Shown piece by piece: positions 18,004-27,944 of a DNA stretch of 64,000 bases (its first letter is position 1; each line of letters starts with the position of its first letter). A program made the translations under genes and the position numbers. The stretch is from Pseudomonadota bacterium (GTDB lineage: Bacteria; Pseudomonadota; Alphaproteobacteria; Rhizobiales; Devosiaceae): NCBI GenBank assembly GCA_023391095.1, contig JAEWBN010000010.1, forward strand, positions 1-64,000, read 5' to 3'. Under the pieces are notes generated by a model. It saw only the letters and a list, made by a program, of their open reading frames with translations, ran no database searches and was not told the origin of the DNA.

Positions 18004-19941
18004 CTAAAAACTGCGAGTTGCGCGCCCCGATAGCGAACCAAATCCTTCGATCAATGCCTCTGTGCCATCGACAGTGGTAATCTGGTTCTTGATGTCCCGC
18101 AGCCTTTCAAAGGTTTCTTCGCTCGGGTCTTCGCCCAGCGCCGCTTCGGCTGCTTTCAGCTCTCTATTTAGCTGAACTTTCTTGTTATGCAAGGCCAGCG
18201 CATGCGCTAATCCGGTTTCAGCGTCCGTGTAGGCCGTCTCCGGTCCCACCTGCCAGACCCCCTGACGCGCCAGCGCATCGGCCATTCGATCGAGCGCGGG
18301 ACCGTGTCCCCGCACACCCAGCGCCGATCGCAAATCGTCGGCGGAAATATCATGATGGCGCACGACGAGCGCCAGGATATCGCTGAGGACCTTTTGGGCC
18401 ACCGTCGTTTCGCAATCGAGCGCAGCGAGAGCCTCGAACTTGTCTTCGACCAACGCCGGGTGGTTGACCAAAGTCAGGATGATTGTCGCCTCCCGCGGCG
18501 AGGCTTCTGCAACTGTCCCGGAACGAAGCAGTCGGGAATTGCGCAGCGTGTCGCTGACGACAAGGCGCGGTGTGCCCCGCGCGGGATAGCCATACGCCCC
18601 GCTCTGCCCATAGGCCGGCTTGCCGCTCCGCCAGCCATCTCGACCGCCCTGCCGAAGCGGCGCGAAGAACGCCTTCAGTTTTTCGTCGAAAGCCTGCGCA
18701 TAATGGAAACGGACTGTGGAATCCTGGATTGAGTTGGCGCGCTCCCGCAGCCGGGCCTGCAGGGCGGCGCGTTCCTCCGGCGCCTCTGGCACCAGCCCGC
18801 CTGTTTCAAAACTCCAGATCATGTCGGAGAGGCTGCGCGCCTTTTCGATCACATCACTGAAAGCCGCCCTGCCCTGCGCCTTGATCAGGTCATCGGGGTC
18901 CTGACCTTCGGGCAGCGTGGCAATCTTGACAGTCTTGCCGGGCTTGAGATGCGGTAAGATGAGATCGGCGGCGCGCTCGGCAGCCTTGAGACCGGCTTTG
19001 TCACCGTCAAAACACAGCACAGGCACATCGCTCATGCGCCAGAGCAACTGCACATGTTCTTCGGTGAGCGCCGTTCCAAGGGGAGCGACCGTGCCTTCGA
19101 ACCCGGCGGACACGGCTGCGATGACGTCGAGATATCCTTCCACCACCACAACGGTCGCGCCCTCGCGCGCTGCAGTCTTGGCGGTAAAGCCGTTGTAAAG
19201 CGTCTGCCGCTTGGAAAAGAGCTGCGTCTCGGGCGAGTTGAGATATTTCGCCGGAACATCGGGCGACAGGGCCCGACCGCCGAAGGCAATCACCCGCCCC
19301 CGAAAATCGGTAATGGGAAACATGACCCGGTTGCGGAACCGGTCATAGGTCAGGGGGTCGCCGTCCCGGCTGGTAACGAGACCTGTGTCCACCATCGCCT
19401 GAGCCGAAACTCCATTGGCCGCCAGATGCTCCTTGAGGCCGTTTCGGCTGTCAGGCGCAAACCCAATGCGGAAGCGGCTCTGGCTCTGGGGTGAAACCCC
19501 GCGCTCGAACAGGTAGCCACGCGCCCGGGCTCCGATATTGTGCGCCAGCGCAGCTTCGAAATATCTCGTCGCCAGTTCCATGACGTCGATCAGCGTCTTC
19601 TGCTCGGCCTCGCGCTTCTCAATGCGTTCGTCGCGCGCCGGCATCGGAACGCCTGCCATGCCAGCCAGCTTTTCCACCGCCTCGGGAAAGCTCATACCCG
19701 CCTTTTCGGTCAGGAACCGGAAATGGTCGCCTGACGCACCGCACCCAAAGCAGTGGTAGATGCCGCGCCGATCATCGGCGTGGAAGCTGGGGCTCTTTTC
19801 CGCATGGAACGGACAACAGGCCCACATATCGCCCTTGCCGGGCTGGCTCTTGCGCTTGTCCCACAGGACATGCTCCCCCACCACCTGCGTTATCGGCAGG
19901 CGCTGACGGATTTCATCCAGAAAACTATCGGAAAAGCGCAT
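18004..19941 (-). CDS. dnaG: DNA primase DnaG
   Basis: The 645-residue primase makes RNA primers at the replication fork. The N-terminal CHC2 zinc finger (Cys43, His46, Cys64, Cys67 in CCPFHAEKSPSF and YHCFGCGASGD) is intact. The catalytic core has the TOPRIM acidic residues in VVVVEGYLDVIAA and VLCFDGDKAGLKAA. A C-terminal helicase-interaction region follows. It lies upstream of rpoD on the same strand, the classic macromolecular-synthesis arrangement without rpsU. Confidence 0.97.
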   Translation of the reverse strand: MRFSDSFLDEIRQRLPITQVVGEHVLWDKRKSQPGKGDMWACCPFHAEKSPSFHADDRRGIYHCFGCGASGDHFRFLTEKAGMSFPEAVEKLAGMAGVPMPARDERIEKREAEQKTLIDVMELATRYFEAALAHNIGARARGYLFERGVSPQSQSRFRIGFAPDSRNGLKEHLAANGVSAQAMVDTGLVTSRDGDPLTYDRFRNRVMFPITDFRGRVIAFGGRALSPDVPAKYLNSPETQLFSKRQTLYNGFTAKTAAREGATVVVVEGYLDVIAAVSAGFEGTVAPLGTALTEEHVQLLWRMSDVPVLCFDGDKAGLKAAERAADLILPHLKPGKTVKIATLPEGQDPDDLIKAQGRAAFSDVIEKARSLSDMIWSFETGGLVPEAPEERAALQARLRERANSIQDSTVRFHYAQAFDEKLKAFFAPLRQGGRDGWRSGKPAYGQSGAYGYPARGTPRLVVSDTLRNSRLLRSGTVAEASPREATIILTLVNHPALVEDKFEALAALDCETTVAQKVLSDILALVVRHHDISADDLRSALGVRGHGPALDRMADALARQGVWQVGPETAYTDAETGLAHALALHNKKVQLNRELKAAEAALGEDPSEETFERLRDIKNQITTVDGTEALIEGFGSLSGRATRSF

Positions 19942-19999
19942 GTGTGTTATCTAGGCATTCCGGACCGCCAAGTCACGACCCAGGAACTTATCCACACCC

Positions 20000-20389
20000 A
20001 TGCCGCAGATAAAAATGCCCCCCGCTGTTCTTCTGGCACTCACACTTGGACCGGCGCTCGCGATCGGCATGACGCTGTGGATTGTCAACGACATTATTCC
20101 TGAATGCATGGTGACTGAGCATCAGCGGGTCACAGCGCCGGACGACCAGTTCGACCTTGTGGTGTTCTCGCGGGAATGCGGACCGACACCGCCCAACACT
20201 CAGGCCGCGCTCGTACCGCCCGGCGAGGCCGTTCCCTTTGACGCTGCTAGCTTCTTTTCCATTCCGGCTGCTGCCGACTTGGCTGCCAGTTGGGGTGGGG
20301 ATGGTAGTATCGAAATCGATGCGCCCGAGGATGTGGAGGCGCTGAGGCGAGACGCAACCGTGGCCGGTGTGACCGTAATCTATCGCTGA
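20000..20389 (+). CDS. Hypothetical membrane-anchored or exported protein
   Basis: The 129-residue protein has an N-terminal hydrophobic segment (about 8-28, PAVLLALTLGPALAIGMTLWI). It ends near IPEC and is followed by a polar domain with two Cys (PECMV and SRECG). The C-terminal VTVIYR segment is beta-like. No family is recognised. It is divergent from dnaG with only 58 bp between the starts and 33 bp upstream of the BrkB gene, so it may share that transcript. Its own ribosome-binding site is weak. Confidence 0.55.
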   Translation: MPQIKMPPAVLLALTLGPALAIGMTLWIVNDIIPECMVTEHQRVTAPDDQFDLVVFSRECGPTPPNTQAALVPPGEAVPFDAASFFSIPAAADLAASWGGDGSIEIDAPEDVEALRRDATVAGVTVIYR

Positions 20390-20422
20390 CCGCAACCACG
20401 GTCGCGCCGCTTCGTTGCTGCA

Positions 20423-21334
20423 ATGATGCAGGACACCACGGTACCCAGCGATAACGATCAAGCGCTTCCGGCCCCGCTCGAACGGCTCCGTCGGGTCGTT
20501 TGGCGGACGATCCGGTCCATGAGCCGCATGGACACGGCAATGCATTGTGCCGGCATCGCGTACTTTGGTTTTCTGTCGCTCTTTCCGGCGGCGACTGCCC
20601 TTGTGATCCTTGTCGGCCTTCTGATGCCGGTCGACTTCATGATGGGAATGGTGGATCGCCTGGAGGGCATAGTGCCCGAAATGGTCCGTCAGACCGTAGC
20701 CAGCCAGTTGTCCCGGCTGATGGCACAGTCCAATACCGGTCTAGGCATCGGCCTCGTGATTTCGCTGGCCGTGGCCGCCTGGAGCGGATCCCGCGGTGTG
20801 GCTGCGCTGATGTTCGCCATTTCACGGACGCGCACGGTCGAGGAGAAGCGCAGCATGTTCGCTGCAATAGCTGCCTCGATCATTGCCACGTTTGCGGCTG
20901 GGCTGGTCATGCTGTGCATTCTGGCGCTTGTCGCTGGCCTGCCGGCCTATTTCGCGACACTTCCGTGGTTTGCCGAGCAGCAGGACTATATCCTTACCCT
21001 GCGTTGGCCCCTGCTTCTGGTTCTGGGTGCCAGCGCCATCGCGGCCTTCTATCGCTTCGCGCCGGACCGCCGTTTGAAAAAGGCGAAATGGATCTGGCCC
21101 GGTGCCCTTCTCGCCACCACACTCTGGCTTATCGCCTGCGCTCTTTTCTCGTTCTATGTGGAGCAGATCGGCAATTTCGAAGCGACCTTCGGGTCGCTCA
21201 CCACGGCCATCGTGCTGCTGCTCTGGATGTACAATTCCGCGCTGATCGTAGTGCTGGGCGCGACGTTCAACTCAGAGCTTCAGCGCGAAGCCGAACAGGC
21301 AAAGATCACCGGACCGCTCGCCGCGGCCCAGTAA
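20423..21334 (+). CDS. YihY/BrkB family inner-membrane protein
   Basis: The 303-residue protein has six predicted membrane helices in the YihY/BrkB (virulence factor BrkB, once RNase BN) family, with HCAGIAYFGFLSLFPAATALVIL and WPGALLATTLWLIACALFSFYV as signature regions. Family members are probably transporters or channels; the name RNase BN was a misassignment. It ends 9 bp from the convergent HdeD gene. Confidence 0.88.
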   Translation: MMQDTTVPSDNDQALPAPLERLRRVVWRTIRSMSRMDTAMHCAGIAYFGFLSLFPAATALVILVGLLMPVDFMMGMVDRLEGIVPEMVRQTVASQLSRLMAQSNTGLGIGLVISLAVAAWSGSRGVAALMFAISRTRTVEEKRSMFAAIAASIIATFAAGLVMLCILALVAGLPAYFATLPWFAEQQDYILTLRWPLLLVLGASAIAAFYRFAPDRRLKKAKWIWPGALLATTLWLIACALFSFYVEQIGNFEATFGSLTTAIVLLLWMYNSALIVVLGATFNSELQREAEQAKITGPLAAAQ

Positions 21335-21343
21335 CCGGCGTGT

Positions 21344-21913
21344 TTATGCGCCGCCAGCCTTGCTGGCTTGATAAAGGCGCCAGGCCCACCCAAAAAGTCC
21401 GATGGCAAAGACAATCAGCAAAATGCCGCCGAGGATCATGCCGATGGACGCGCTCAGAAGCGGGAAAATCAGGAACACGAGCCCGAGCAGGATATAGGAA
21501 ACACCCGACAGCACGACGGGCCAGATGCGGGCATAGCTTTCCCGCTCGCGCACAATCACCACAATCTGCATCACGCCCACGAAGATCGCCGCGATCCCGA
21601 CCAAGGTCGACATGAACGTAACGGTGAAGATAGTGGCTAGCAGCGGGCTGATGAGCACAAGAACGCCAAGAATAAGCGAGGCCGCGTTGGCGACCACATC
21701 GAACCAGTAATTGCCGCTCTTGCCCCCGCCGAAGGTCAGGCTCCAAAGCCCCAGGGCACCGTCGATGATCAGGAGGATCGCGCCGAACAGGACCAGGACA
21801 GCCAACGCGTCCAGCGGCCAGATCACGGCGTATACACCCGCCAGTAACATCAGAAGCCCGCGAACCGCTGTAGCGAGCGCGAAACGCCGTTTGGTTTGAG
21901 ACGAGACTGCCAT
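21344..21913 (-). CDS. HdeD family (DUF308) acid-resistance-type membrane protein
   Basis: The 189-residue protein has six hydrophobic segments with the DUF308 pattern (LLMLLAGVYAVIWPLDALAVLVLFGAILLIIDG). E. coli HdeD supports acid resistance at high cell density by an unknown mechanism. The ATG at 21913 has AAGGA 6 nt upstream, and the in-frame start at 21949 does not. It is convergent with the BrkB gene. Confidence 0.88.
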   Translation of the reverse strand: MAVSSQTKRRFALATAVRGLLMLLAGVYAVIWPLDALAVLVLFGAILLIIDGALGLWSLTFGGGKSGNYWFDVVANAASLILGVLVLISPLLATIFTVTFMSTLVGIAAIFVGVMQIVVIVRERESYARIWPVVLSGVSYILLGLVFLIFPLLSASIGMILGGILLIVFAIGLFGWAWRLYQASKAGGA

Positions 21914-22093
21914 CTTGATCCTTCCCTGCGGCCTGGCCGCACCACTCACGGCAGTGAGCCTATCCCCGGATCATCCTTGCGCCAACTCCAAACCACTAGA
22001 GTTTTTCTAAAGGCGCCGGAGCAAAAAGTGCATTGCACGCGAAGACGGAAACATGCCAAGCCGCGCTATCCCTCTCAATCGAAGACCCCATCC

Positions 22094-23284
22094 ATGACCC
22101 TGCCACTCCTGGCACTGTTTCTCGCTGCCTTTGCCTTTGGCACCGCCGAATTTGTGATAGCCGGGGTTTTGCCCGACGTGGCCCTGGGTCTTGGCATCTC
22201 CATTCCGCTGGCCGGTTATCTGGTCACCGGCTATGCAATCGGGATCGCCCTTGGTGGCCCCTTGCTGACAATGCTGACCAGCCGCTTTAACCGCAAAGCA
22301 CTGGTGATTGCCTTGGGCGTTGGATTTGTCGTGGGTCAGGCGCTCTGCGCAATTGCGCCAACCTTCGAAATTCTCCTCCTCACACGCATTCTGGTGTCGA
22401 CGCTGCATGGCGCCTACTTCGGTGTGGCCTTCATTCTCGCAACCAGCATTGTGCCGCCCGAGCGCCGCGGGTTCGCGATGGCACTCGTTCTTGCAGGACT
22501 TACGGTGTCCAACGTGCTTGGCGTCCCTGGCGGAACGGCCGTCGGCGCAATTTTCGGATGGCGCGCCACCTTCTGGGCTGTGGGCGTATTCGGACTGGTC
22601 GCGACGTTTATCATCGCCTTCTTCCTGCCCGCCGATGCCGGAGCGTCGGCAGCCAAGGGTGACATAAGGAGGGAAGTTCGCGCCCTCGCCCGCAATCAGG
22701 TGGCCAGTGGGTTTGTCATCTCAATCCTGGTGATGATCGGACAATATAGCCTTTTCACCTATATCGCGCCGTTGCTCCTCGAGGTCACGGGCGTCGATCC
22801 CGCTTTCGTGCCGGTGATCCTTCTCGTCTATGGCGTGGGCTCGACCATCGGCGTTTTCATTGGAGGACGGCTGGCGGACTGGCGGCTGATGCCATCCTTG
22901 ATCACCATTCTATCGCTGCAGTCGCTTCTGTTTGTGGCGCTCTACCTCGCCAGCCCATACCCGTTGCTGATGGCTGTGGTGGTGATTTTCTGGGGTGGAG
23001 CCAATTTTGCGTTTGGCTCGCCCTTGCAGACCCGCATGCTGATCTGGGCGGCCGACGCACCGAACCTCACGTCCGCTCTGATCCCGGCCGGCTTCAATGT
23101 CGGCATCGCTATCGGAGCTATTCTGGGCTCCACCCTGCTCGGCGCAGGCATGGGGTATCAATATCTTCCCTTCATCGGGGCGGTCTGCCTTGCCTTGGCC
23201 GCGGTAACTGCAATCATTTCCAATGTCCTCGAGAAGCGCAGCAGCGCAGTTCCGCCCGCCCCCATGGCGCTGGCCGCCGAGTAG
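22094..23284 (+). CDS. Major facilitator superfamily efflux transporter (YdhP/AraJ-like)
   Basis: The 396-residue protein has twelve predicted helices and the DHA1-type motif GTAEFVIAGVLPDVALGLGISIPLAGYLVTGYAIG at its start. This resembles YdhP/AraJ and chloramphenicol or sugar efflux exporters. The start at 22094 fits the family N-terminus; an open frame continues upstream to 21896 but overlaps the divergent HdeD gene and lacks family similarity. The substrate is unknown. Confidence 0.87.
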   Translation: MTLPLLALFLAAFAFGTAEFVIAGVLPDVALGLGISIPLAGYLVTGYAIGIALGGPLLTMLTSRFNRKALVIALGVGFVVGQALCAIAPTFEILLLTRILVSTLHGAYFGVAFILATSIVPPERRGFAMALVLAGLTVSNVLGVPGGTAVGAIFGWRATFWAVGVFGLVATFIIAFFLPADAGASAAKGDIRREVRALARNQVASGFVISILVMIGQYSLFTYIAPLLLEVTGVDPAFVPVILLVYGVGSTIGVFIGGRLADWRLMPSLITILSLQSLLFVALYLASPYPLLMAVVVIFWGGANFAFGSPLQTRMLIWAADAPNLTSALIPAGFNVGIAIGAILGSTLLGAGMGYQYLPFIGAVCLALAAVTAIISNVLEKRSSAVPPAPMALAAE

Positions 23285-23404
23285 CGTGCCACCGTAACGT
23301 CCTGCTCACCATCCCGGTCATTTAGTCCTCTCGGCGTAAGTGTCCGTTCGTATATTCCAATTAACAAAGGGCGCATCGCTCGACATTGGAACTGGGCCGG
23401 GAAG

Positions 23405-24550
23405 ATGATCGACAACGCCACCCTGATGATCGGCATTGCTTTCTCAAGCGCCGCCCTGGCTCTGGCGCTTGCGATCGGATGGCTGAATTCCAAGCGTGAA
23501 ATCTACCTGCTTTTGGGAGCAGCAGGGATATGCATGGTCGTTATTGCCCTTGCGATCATGGGTTTGCGCAACGGTCGCTATGACCTCTTTGTACAAATTG
23601 TGCCCTTCACCATCCTGCTGGGAGGCATCGGTTTGGTTTATGCTGGCTCCAGGCTGTTCACCGACCCACAGGCGAGCCCTTGGCCACCTCTCGCATTGGC
23701 CGCGCTCATCATACTGCCCATGGATGTGGCCTTTGTCGCTGGCTATCCGGGCGTCGGCACCATTCTCCTCAACGCCGGGGTTGCGGTTCTCCTAATCTTG
23801 TGCGGGCACCAATATTGGCGCGGACGACAGGAACTTGAAGTGCCCATGATCGTCAATGCGGTGCTCTATGCAATTTGTGGGATCACGTTTGCTGCTTGTG
23901 CAATTGTGCTTGTCGTGGATCAGCAATGGGTTCTCACAGCGCCTCCCAAAAATTGGGCCGAAGACGTCAATTCCATCACTGTCCTGGTCGGCCTAACTGG
24001 GATAGGGGCCATCTCCCTGACGCTCCATCACGCCCGGGCCGCGCGGCTCCACCGCGACGAGGCCAACACCGATGCCCTGACCGGTGTCTATAACCGCCGC
24101 GCCCTGTTTGATCGGTTCCCGGAAACCGCACCTGCGGCCGGGCTTTCAGTGGTGATGTTTGACCTCGACCACTTCAAGCAGATCAATGATCAGCTTGGCC
24201 ACGCCAAGGGCGACGAGGTGTTACAGCAGTTCGCCGATGTCATGCGATCGCAATTGCGCCCGCAGGACATTGTGGCGCGCCTGGGTGGCGAAGAGTTCTG
24301 CGTCATCCTGCCGGCTTTGGAACGCAAGTCCGCGCACAAGGTCGCCGAGCGGATCCGGCTCGCCTTCGCAGAACGCGCCATTCCCATTGGCCGCAATGGC
24401 GCCATTGCAACCGTCAGCGCCGGGCTGGCAACCGGCGCTGTGGACGAGACCTTTTCATCGGTCCTCAGCCGTGCCGACGCGGCGCTCTATACGGCCAAGA
24501 GTGCGGGACGGAACCAGGTCCATCTGGCCGCACTCCGGCTTGTCGCGTGA
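23405..24550 (+). CDS. Membrane-bound diguanylate cyclase (GGDEF)
   Basis: The 381-residue protein has six or so N-terminal membrane helices (about 1-215) followed by a GGDEF domain (about 220-375). The active site GGEEF is at 294-298, and a product-inhibition I-site RxxD (Arg285, Asp288) lies exactly five residues before it. It should make cyclic di-GMP from two GTP and be feedback-inhibited. The TDALTGVYNRRALFDRF and FDLDHFKQINDQLGHAKGDEVL segments are canonical. The membrane sensor is of unknown ligand. The motA-motB pair lies 12 kb away. Confidence 0.93.
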   Translation: MIDNATLMIGIAFSSAALALALAIGWLNSKREIYLLLGAAGICMVVIALAIMGLRNGRYDLFVQIVPFTILLGGIGLVYAGSRLFTDPQASPWPPLALAALIILPMDVAFVAGYPGVGTILLNAGVAVLLILCGHQYWRGRQELEVPMIVNAVLYAICGITFAACAIVLVVDQQWVLTAPPKNWAEDVNSITVLVGLTGIGAISLTLHHARAARLHRDEANTDALTGVYNRRALFDRFPETAPAAGLSVVMFDLDHFKQINDQLGHAKGDEVLQQFADVMRSQLRPQDIVARLGGEEFCVILPALERKSAHKVAERIRLAFAERAIPIGRNGAIATVSAGLATGAVDETFSSVLSRADAALYTAKSAGRNQVHLAALRLVA

Positions 24551-24553
24551 CGG

Positions 24554-25006
24554 TCAGGCGCTGAGCGCCGCCCTCACCTCTCCGCTCACCTTGCCGAAAT
24601 CGATTCGGCCTGGATAATCGGCCTTGAGCTGCGCGATCACCTTGCCCATATCCTTGGGACCTTCGGCCCCGGTGACAGCGATGGCTGCTGTGATCGCCGC
24701 CGTGACTTCCTCATCTGAGAGCTTCTTGGGGAGAAATTCGTTGAGGATGTCGATTTCTTCCTTTTCTACCGTTGCCAGGTCCGCTCGTCCCGCTTGGGCA
24801 TAGATGGCAAAGCTCTCCTCGCGCTGTTTCACCATTTTCTGGATCAGGGCGAGGATTTCGTCATTGGTGGCCGGTCCCTTGCCATCACCGCGATTGGCGA
24901 TGTCGCGATCCTTGATGGCCGCGTTGATGGACCGAAGGGTCGCGGTGCGCCGCTGATCGCGGGCCTTGAGGGCCTGCTTGAGGCCTTCGCTGATATCTTC
25001 ACGCAT
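24554..25006 (-). CDS. GatB/YqeY domain protein
   Basis: The 150-residue protein is a stand-alone YqeY-type protein. It shares the C-terminal tRNA-binding fold of GatB and typically starts MREDISEGLKQALKARDQRRTATLRSI. The conserved PKDMGKVIAQLK and the GRIDFGKVS end are present. Its role may be in tRNA-dependent amidation or tRNA binding, and it is not established. It is divergent from carA and convergent with the diguanylate cyclase gene (3-bp gap). Confidence 0.9.
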   Translation of the reverse strand: MREDISEGLKQALKARDQRRTATLRSINAAIKDRDIANRGDGKGPATNDEILALIQKMVKQREESFAIYAQAGRADLATVEKEEIDILNEFLPKKLSDEEVTAAITAAIAVTGAEGPKDMGKVIAQLKADYPGRIDFGKVSGEVRAALSA

Positions 25007-25197
25007 TTGAGCGCGCTCCTTGCCATGCAGTTCGGTGCCCCCATATAGGCAAGAAACTCGGGTCGCGCCACTTGCGCTACCGGGTTTGGGCTTCTATGAG
25101 GAGGCCTCAACCGACATCATTGCCGCGACACGAAGGCTGGCTCCCGCCGCCGCTCTTGTTGCGCGACCATAGCAAACCGAGCCCCTGGAGAACCCAA

Positions 25198-26409
25198 GTG
25201 ACCTTCTGGCAGCAGAAACCCGCGACCGCAGTGCTGATCCTGGCAGACGGTACGCGACTGGAAGGCCACGGCATCGGCGCCGAGGGACATTCCGCCGGCG
25301 AAGTGTGCTTTAACACTGCCATGACCGGGTATCAGGAGATTTTGACCGACCCGTCCTATGCCGGCCAGATCATCACCTTCACCTTCCCTCATATCGGCAA
25401 TGTCGGCACGAATGACGAAGACATCGAAACCGTCAACATGGCGGCCCTGTCCGGTGTACGCGGCGTCATCCTCAAGGCGGACATCACCAACCCTTCGAAC
25501 TATCGCGCAGCCGAAAAGCTGGATGCCTGGCTCAAGAAGCGCAACATCGTCGGCATCGCTGGCATCGACACGCGCGCCTTGACGGCGCTGATCCGCGAAA
25601 AGGGCATGCCGAACGGTGTCATCGCCCACGAGCCTACCGGCCAGTTCGATGAAGCCTCGATCATGGCTGAACTCAAGGCCTTTCCGGGTCTTGAAGGTCT
25701 TGACCTCGCCAAGGAAGTTACAACCGCACAGACCTATCACTGGGACCAGACCAGCTGGGAATGGGACAAGGGTTACAGCACACTCGAAAAGCCTGACTTC
25801 CATGTCGTGGCAATCGACTTCGGTGCCAAGCGCAACATTCTACGGTGCCTAGCCGATCAGGGTGCCAAGGTAACCGTGGTTCCAGCAACGGCGACAGCCG
25901 CCGACGTTCTGGCGCACAACCCCGACGCCATTTTCCTCTCGAACGGTCCCGGGGACCCGGCTGCCACCGGCGAATATGCCGTGCCCACCATCCAGAAACT
26001 GATGGAAACCGACAAGCCGATCTTCGGCATCTGCCTTGGCCACCAGCTCCTGGGTCGCGCCCTCGGCGCCACCACATCGAAGATGCATCAGGGCCACCAC
26101 GGCGCAAACCATCCGGTCAAGGACCTCACCACTGGCAAGGTCGAGATCACTTCGATGAACCATGGCTTTGCGGTAAACGCCGACAGCTTGCCATCTGGCG
26201 TCACACAGACGCACATTTCACTGTTTGATGGATCCAATGCGGGTCTCGCCGTGGACGGCAAGCCCATCTTCTCGGTGCAGTACCACCCCGAAGCAAGCCC
26301 AGGGCCCAAGGATAGCCACTACCTCTTCACGCGCTTCCTCAACCACGTGCGCAAGCAGAAGGGCCTTCCGGAAAAGCCCGAATACACCGCGCCGGGCGAA
26401 GCCGCCTGA
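25198..26409 (+). CDS. carA: Carbamoyl-phosphate synthase small (glutaminase) subunit
   Basis: The 403-residue class I glutamine amidotransferase hydrolyses glutamine and passes ammonia to CarB for carbamoyl phosphate (arginine and pyrimidines). The nucleophile Cys279 (FGICLGHQL) and catalytic His363/Glu365 (QYHPEASPGP) are visible. The N-terminal CarA domain starts at LILADGTRLEG. A GTG at 25198 with GGAG 7 nt upstream is preferred; the longer in-frame ATG at 25072 adds 42 residues without family similarity. carB is 18 kb away. Confidence 0.95.
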   Translation: MTFWQQKPATAVLILADGTRLEGHGIGAEGHSAGEVCFNTAMTGYQEILTDPSYAGQIITFTFPHIGNVGTNDEDIETVNMAALSGVRGVILKADITNPSNYRAAEKLDAWLKKRNIVGIAGIDTRALTALIREKGMPNGVIAHEPTGQFDEASIMAELKAFPGLEGLDLAKEVTTAQTYHWDQTSWEWDKGYSTLEKPDFHVVAIDFGAKRNILRCLADQGAKVTVVPATATAADVLAHNPDAIFLSNGPGDPAATGEYAVPTIQKLMETDKPIFGICLGHQLLGRALGATTSKMHQGHHGANHPVKDLTTGKVEITSMNHGFAVNADSLPSGVTQTHISLFDGSNAGLAVDGKPIFSVQYHPEASPGPKDSHYLFTRFLNHVRKQKGLPEKPEYTAPGEAA

Positions 26410-26418
26410 GATGATGAC

Positions 26419-26444
26419 AGCGGCGCCCCAAAGTGGGCGCCGCT
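26419..26444. terminator. Hairpin between convergent carA and cupin genes
   Basis: AGCGGCGCCC and GGGCGCCGCT form a perfect 10-bp stem around CAAAGT. It separates the convergent stops. A T tract is absent on both sides, so it is likely a weak bidirectional terminator. Confidence 0.65.
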
Positions 26445-26956
26445 CAGCCCTTCCGCCAGCTCTTCATGACGGGACCGGCCTGACGGCCTACTGGATCGCT
26501 TTTAGGCAGAGGCACGCCGGCGATCCGGTCGTCCGCGGCAGGTCTTTCGCCCCGCTCTCCACGCAGCAAATCGGCGCTAAAACCGGGCGGATAAGCTCCC
26601 ACCACCAGAAAATCGCCACTCGCCCCCACATTGCAGTGCCCGGTGCCGGCCGGCAGCACGACGACGTCGCCGGCCTCGACTGCAAACGTCTTTCCATTGG
26701 GGCCGCCCAACAGCAAATGCGCCGAACCCCTGGCAATGCCCAGGCACTCATGCGTAGTGGAATGGTAGTGATGAAAGTCATAAACGCCGTAGCGCCATGC
26801 GCTTGGCCAGCCGTTGGTATCAAAGAGCGCTTCGAACGCCTCGGGACTGGCATCTGAAATAGCCCGCCTATAAACGATGACGGGCAGCGCGCTGTTGGGA
26901 ATGGCCCCATCGTCGGCGAGATATTCAAGCGAAACATCGGCTAGGTTGGCGAGCAT
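26444..26956 (-). CDS. Cupin domain protein (YjlB-like)
   Basis: The 170-residue single-domain cupin has the first motif FHHYHSTTHECLGIARGSAHLLLGG and the second AGDVVVLPAGTGHCNVGASGDFLVVGAYPPG, with the His and Glu expected to hold a metal. It resembles Bacillus YjlB, of unknown function. It is monocistronic and convergent with carA. Confidence 0.82.
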   Translation of the reverse strand: MLANLADVSLEYLADDGAIPNSALPVIVYRRAISDASPEAFEALFDTNGWPSAWRYGVYDFHHYHSTTHECLGIARGSAHLLLGGPNGKTFAVEAGDVVVLPAGTGHCNVGASGDFLVVGAYPPGFSADLLRGERGERPAADDRIAGVPLPKSDPVGRQAGPVMKSWRKG

Positions 26957-27017
26957 CCGATCCTCCTTGGCAGCGGGCGGCCATTATTAAGAAAGGCCGC
27001 CCGCTCCGAAACGTCGA

Positions 27018-27944
27018 TCAGACGCTTCCCGAGAATGTATCGCAATCGCCGGGATTACCGGACCGGTAGCCGCGTTCGAACCACGCCTTCCGCTGTGCCG
27101 ATGTGCCGTGATTGAACGTCTTGGGCACGGCAAATCCCTGCATGCGCTTTTGCAGCGTGTCGTCACCAATCTGGTTGGCGGCGTTCAAGGCTTCCTCGAT
27201 GTCGCCCTGTTCGAGCAGGTTCTGCTGGCCGGCGTAGCTCGCCCAGACGCCAGCATAGCAATCGGCCTGCAGTTCGACGCGAACGGAATAGGCATTGGCC
27301 TCTTCCTGACTCATGGCCTGGCGACGGCGGTTGAATTCGGGGAGAACGCCTGTCAGGTTCTGAACGTGATGGCCCACTTCGTGCGCCAGCACATAAGCCT
27401 GTGCAAAATCGCCCGGCGCGCCGAACTTGCGATGAAGCTCATCGTAGAAGCTGAGGTCGATATAAACCTTCTGATCGCCGGGACAATAAAACGGTCCCAC
27501 GGAGGAATCGGCAGCACCGCAGGCCGTGTTCACCGCCTGCGTGAACAGCACGACCGTTGGCTCGGGATAGTTCTCGTTGACGGCGGCAAACTGCTGTGAC
27601 CAGAGGTCTTCGGTTTCCTTGACCACCACGCCAACGAAATCGACGAGTTCATCCTGCCCCTCCGCCGGGAGCTGGGATGAAGTGGCGCTTGAACTCGGGG
27701 GCGCCGATGAACCGCCGGTCAGGATGTCGAGCGGATTCTGGCCGGTTGCGAACCAAATGATCCCCAGAACGACAACAATGCCAATCAGGCTCGATATCCC
27801 GCCGCGCGATCCGCCGCCCCCGGTAGGGATACGAAACCCGCCGCGATTACCACCCAGACCTCCGAGCCCGCCCAGACCGCCGCCAGAGCGCATCCCGCGC
27901 CGGTCTTCGATGTTGGAGCTCCGCTGCCGACCTTGCCATTTCAT
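27018..27944 (-). CDS. YpfJ family putative neutral zinc metallopeptidase
   Basis: The 308-residue protein has a Gly-rich N-terminus (GGGLGGLGGLGG), one transmembrane helix (about 50-66), and a periplasmic domain with the zinc motif HEVGHH (His188, Glu189, His192). It belongs to the YpfJ putative neutral zinc metallopeptidase family. The conserved VYIDLSFYDEL and AELQADCYAGVWA-like (VELQADCYAGVWA) regions are present, the latter supplying the third ligand. No substrate is known. Confidence 0.9.
   Translation of the reverse strand: MKWQGRQRSSNIEDRRGMRSGGGLGGLGGLGGNRGGFRIPTGGGGSRGGISSLIGIVVVLGIIWFATGQNPLDILTGGSSAPPSSSATSSQLPAEGQDELVDFVGVVVKETEDLWSQQFAAVNENYPEPTVVLFTQAVNTACGAADSSVGPFYCPGDQKVYIDLSFYDELHRKFGAPGDFAQAYVLAHEVGHHVQNLTGVLPEFNRRRQAMSQEEANAYSVRVELQADCYAGVWASYAGQQNLLEQGDIEEALNAANQIGDDTLQKRMQGFAVPKTFNHGTSAQRKAWFERGYRSGNPGDCDTFSGSV

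Noticed and set aside
25072..25197. N-terminal extension of carA from an ATG at 25072
   Set aside because: The added 42 residues have no CarA similarity and the GTG at 25198 has a well-placed GGAG.
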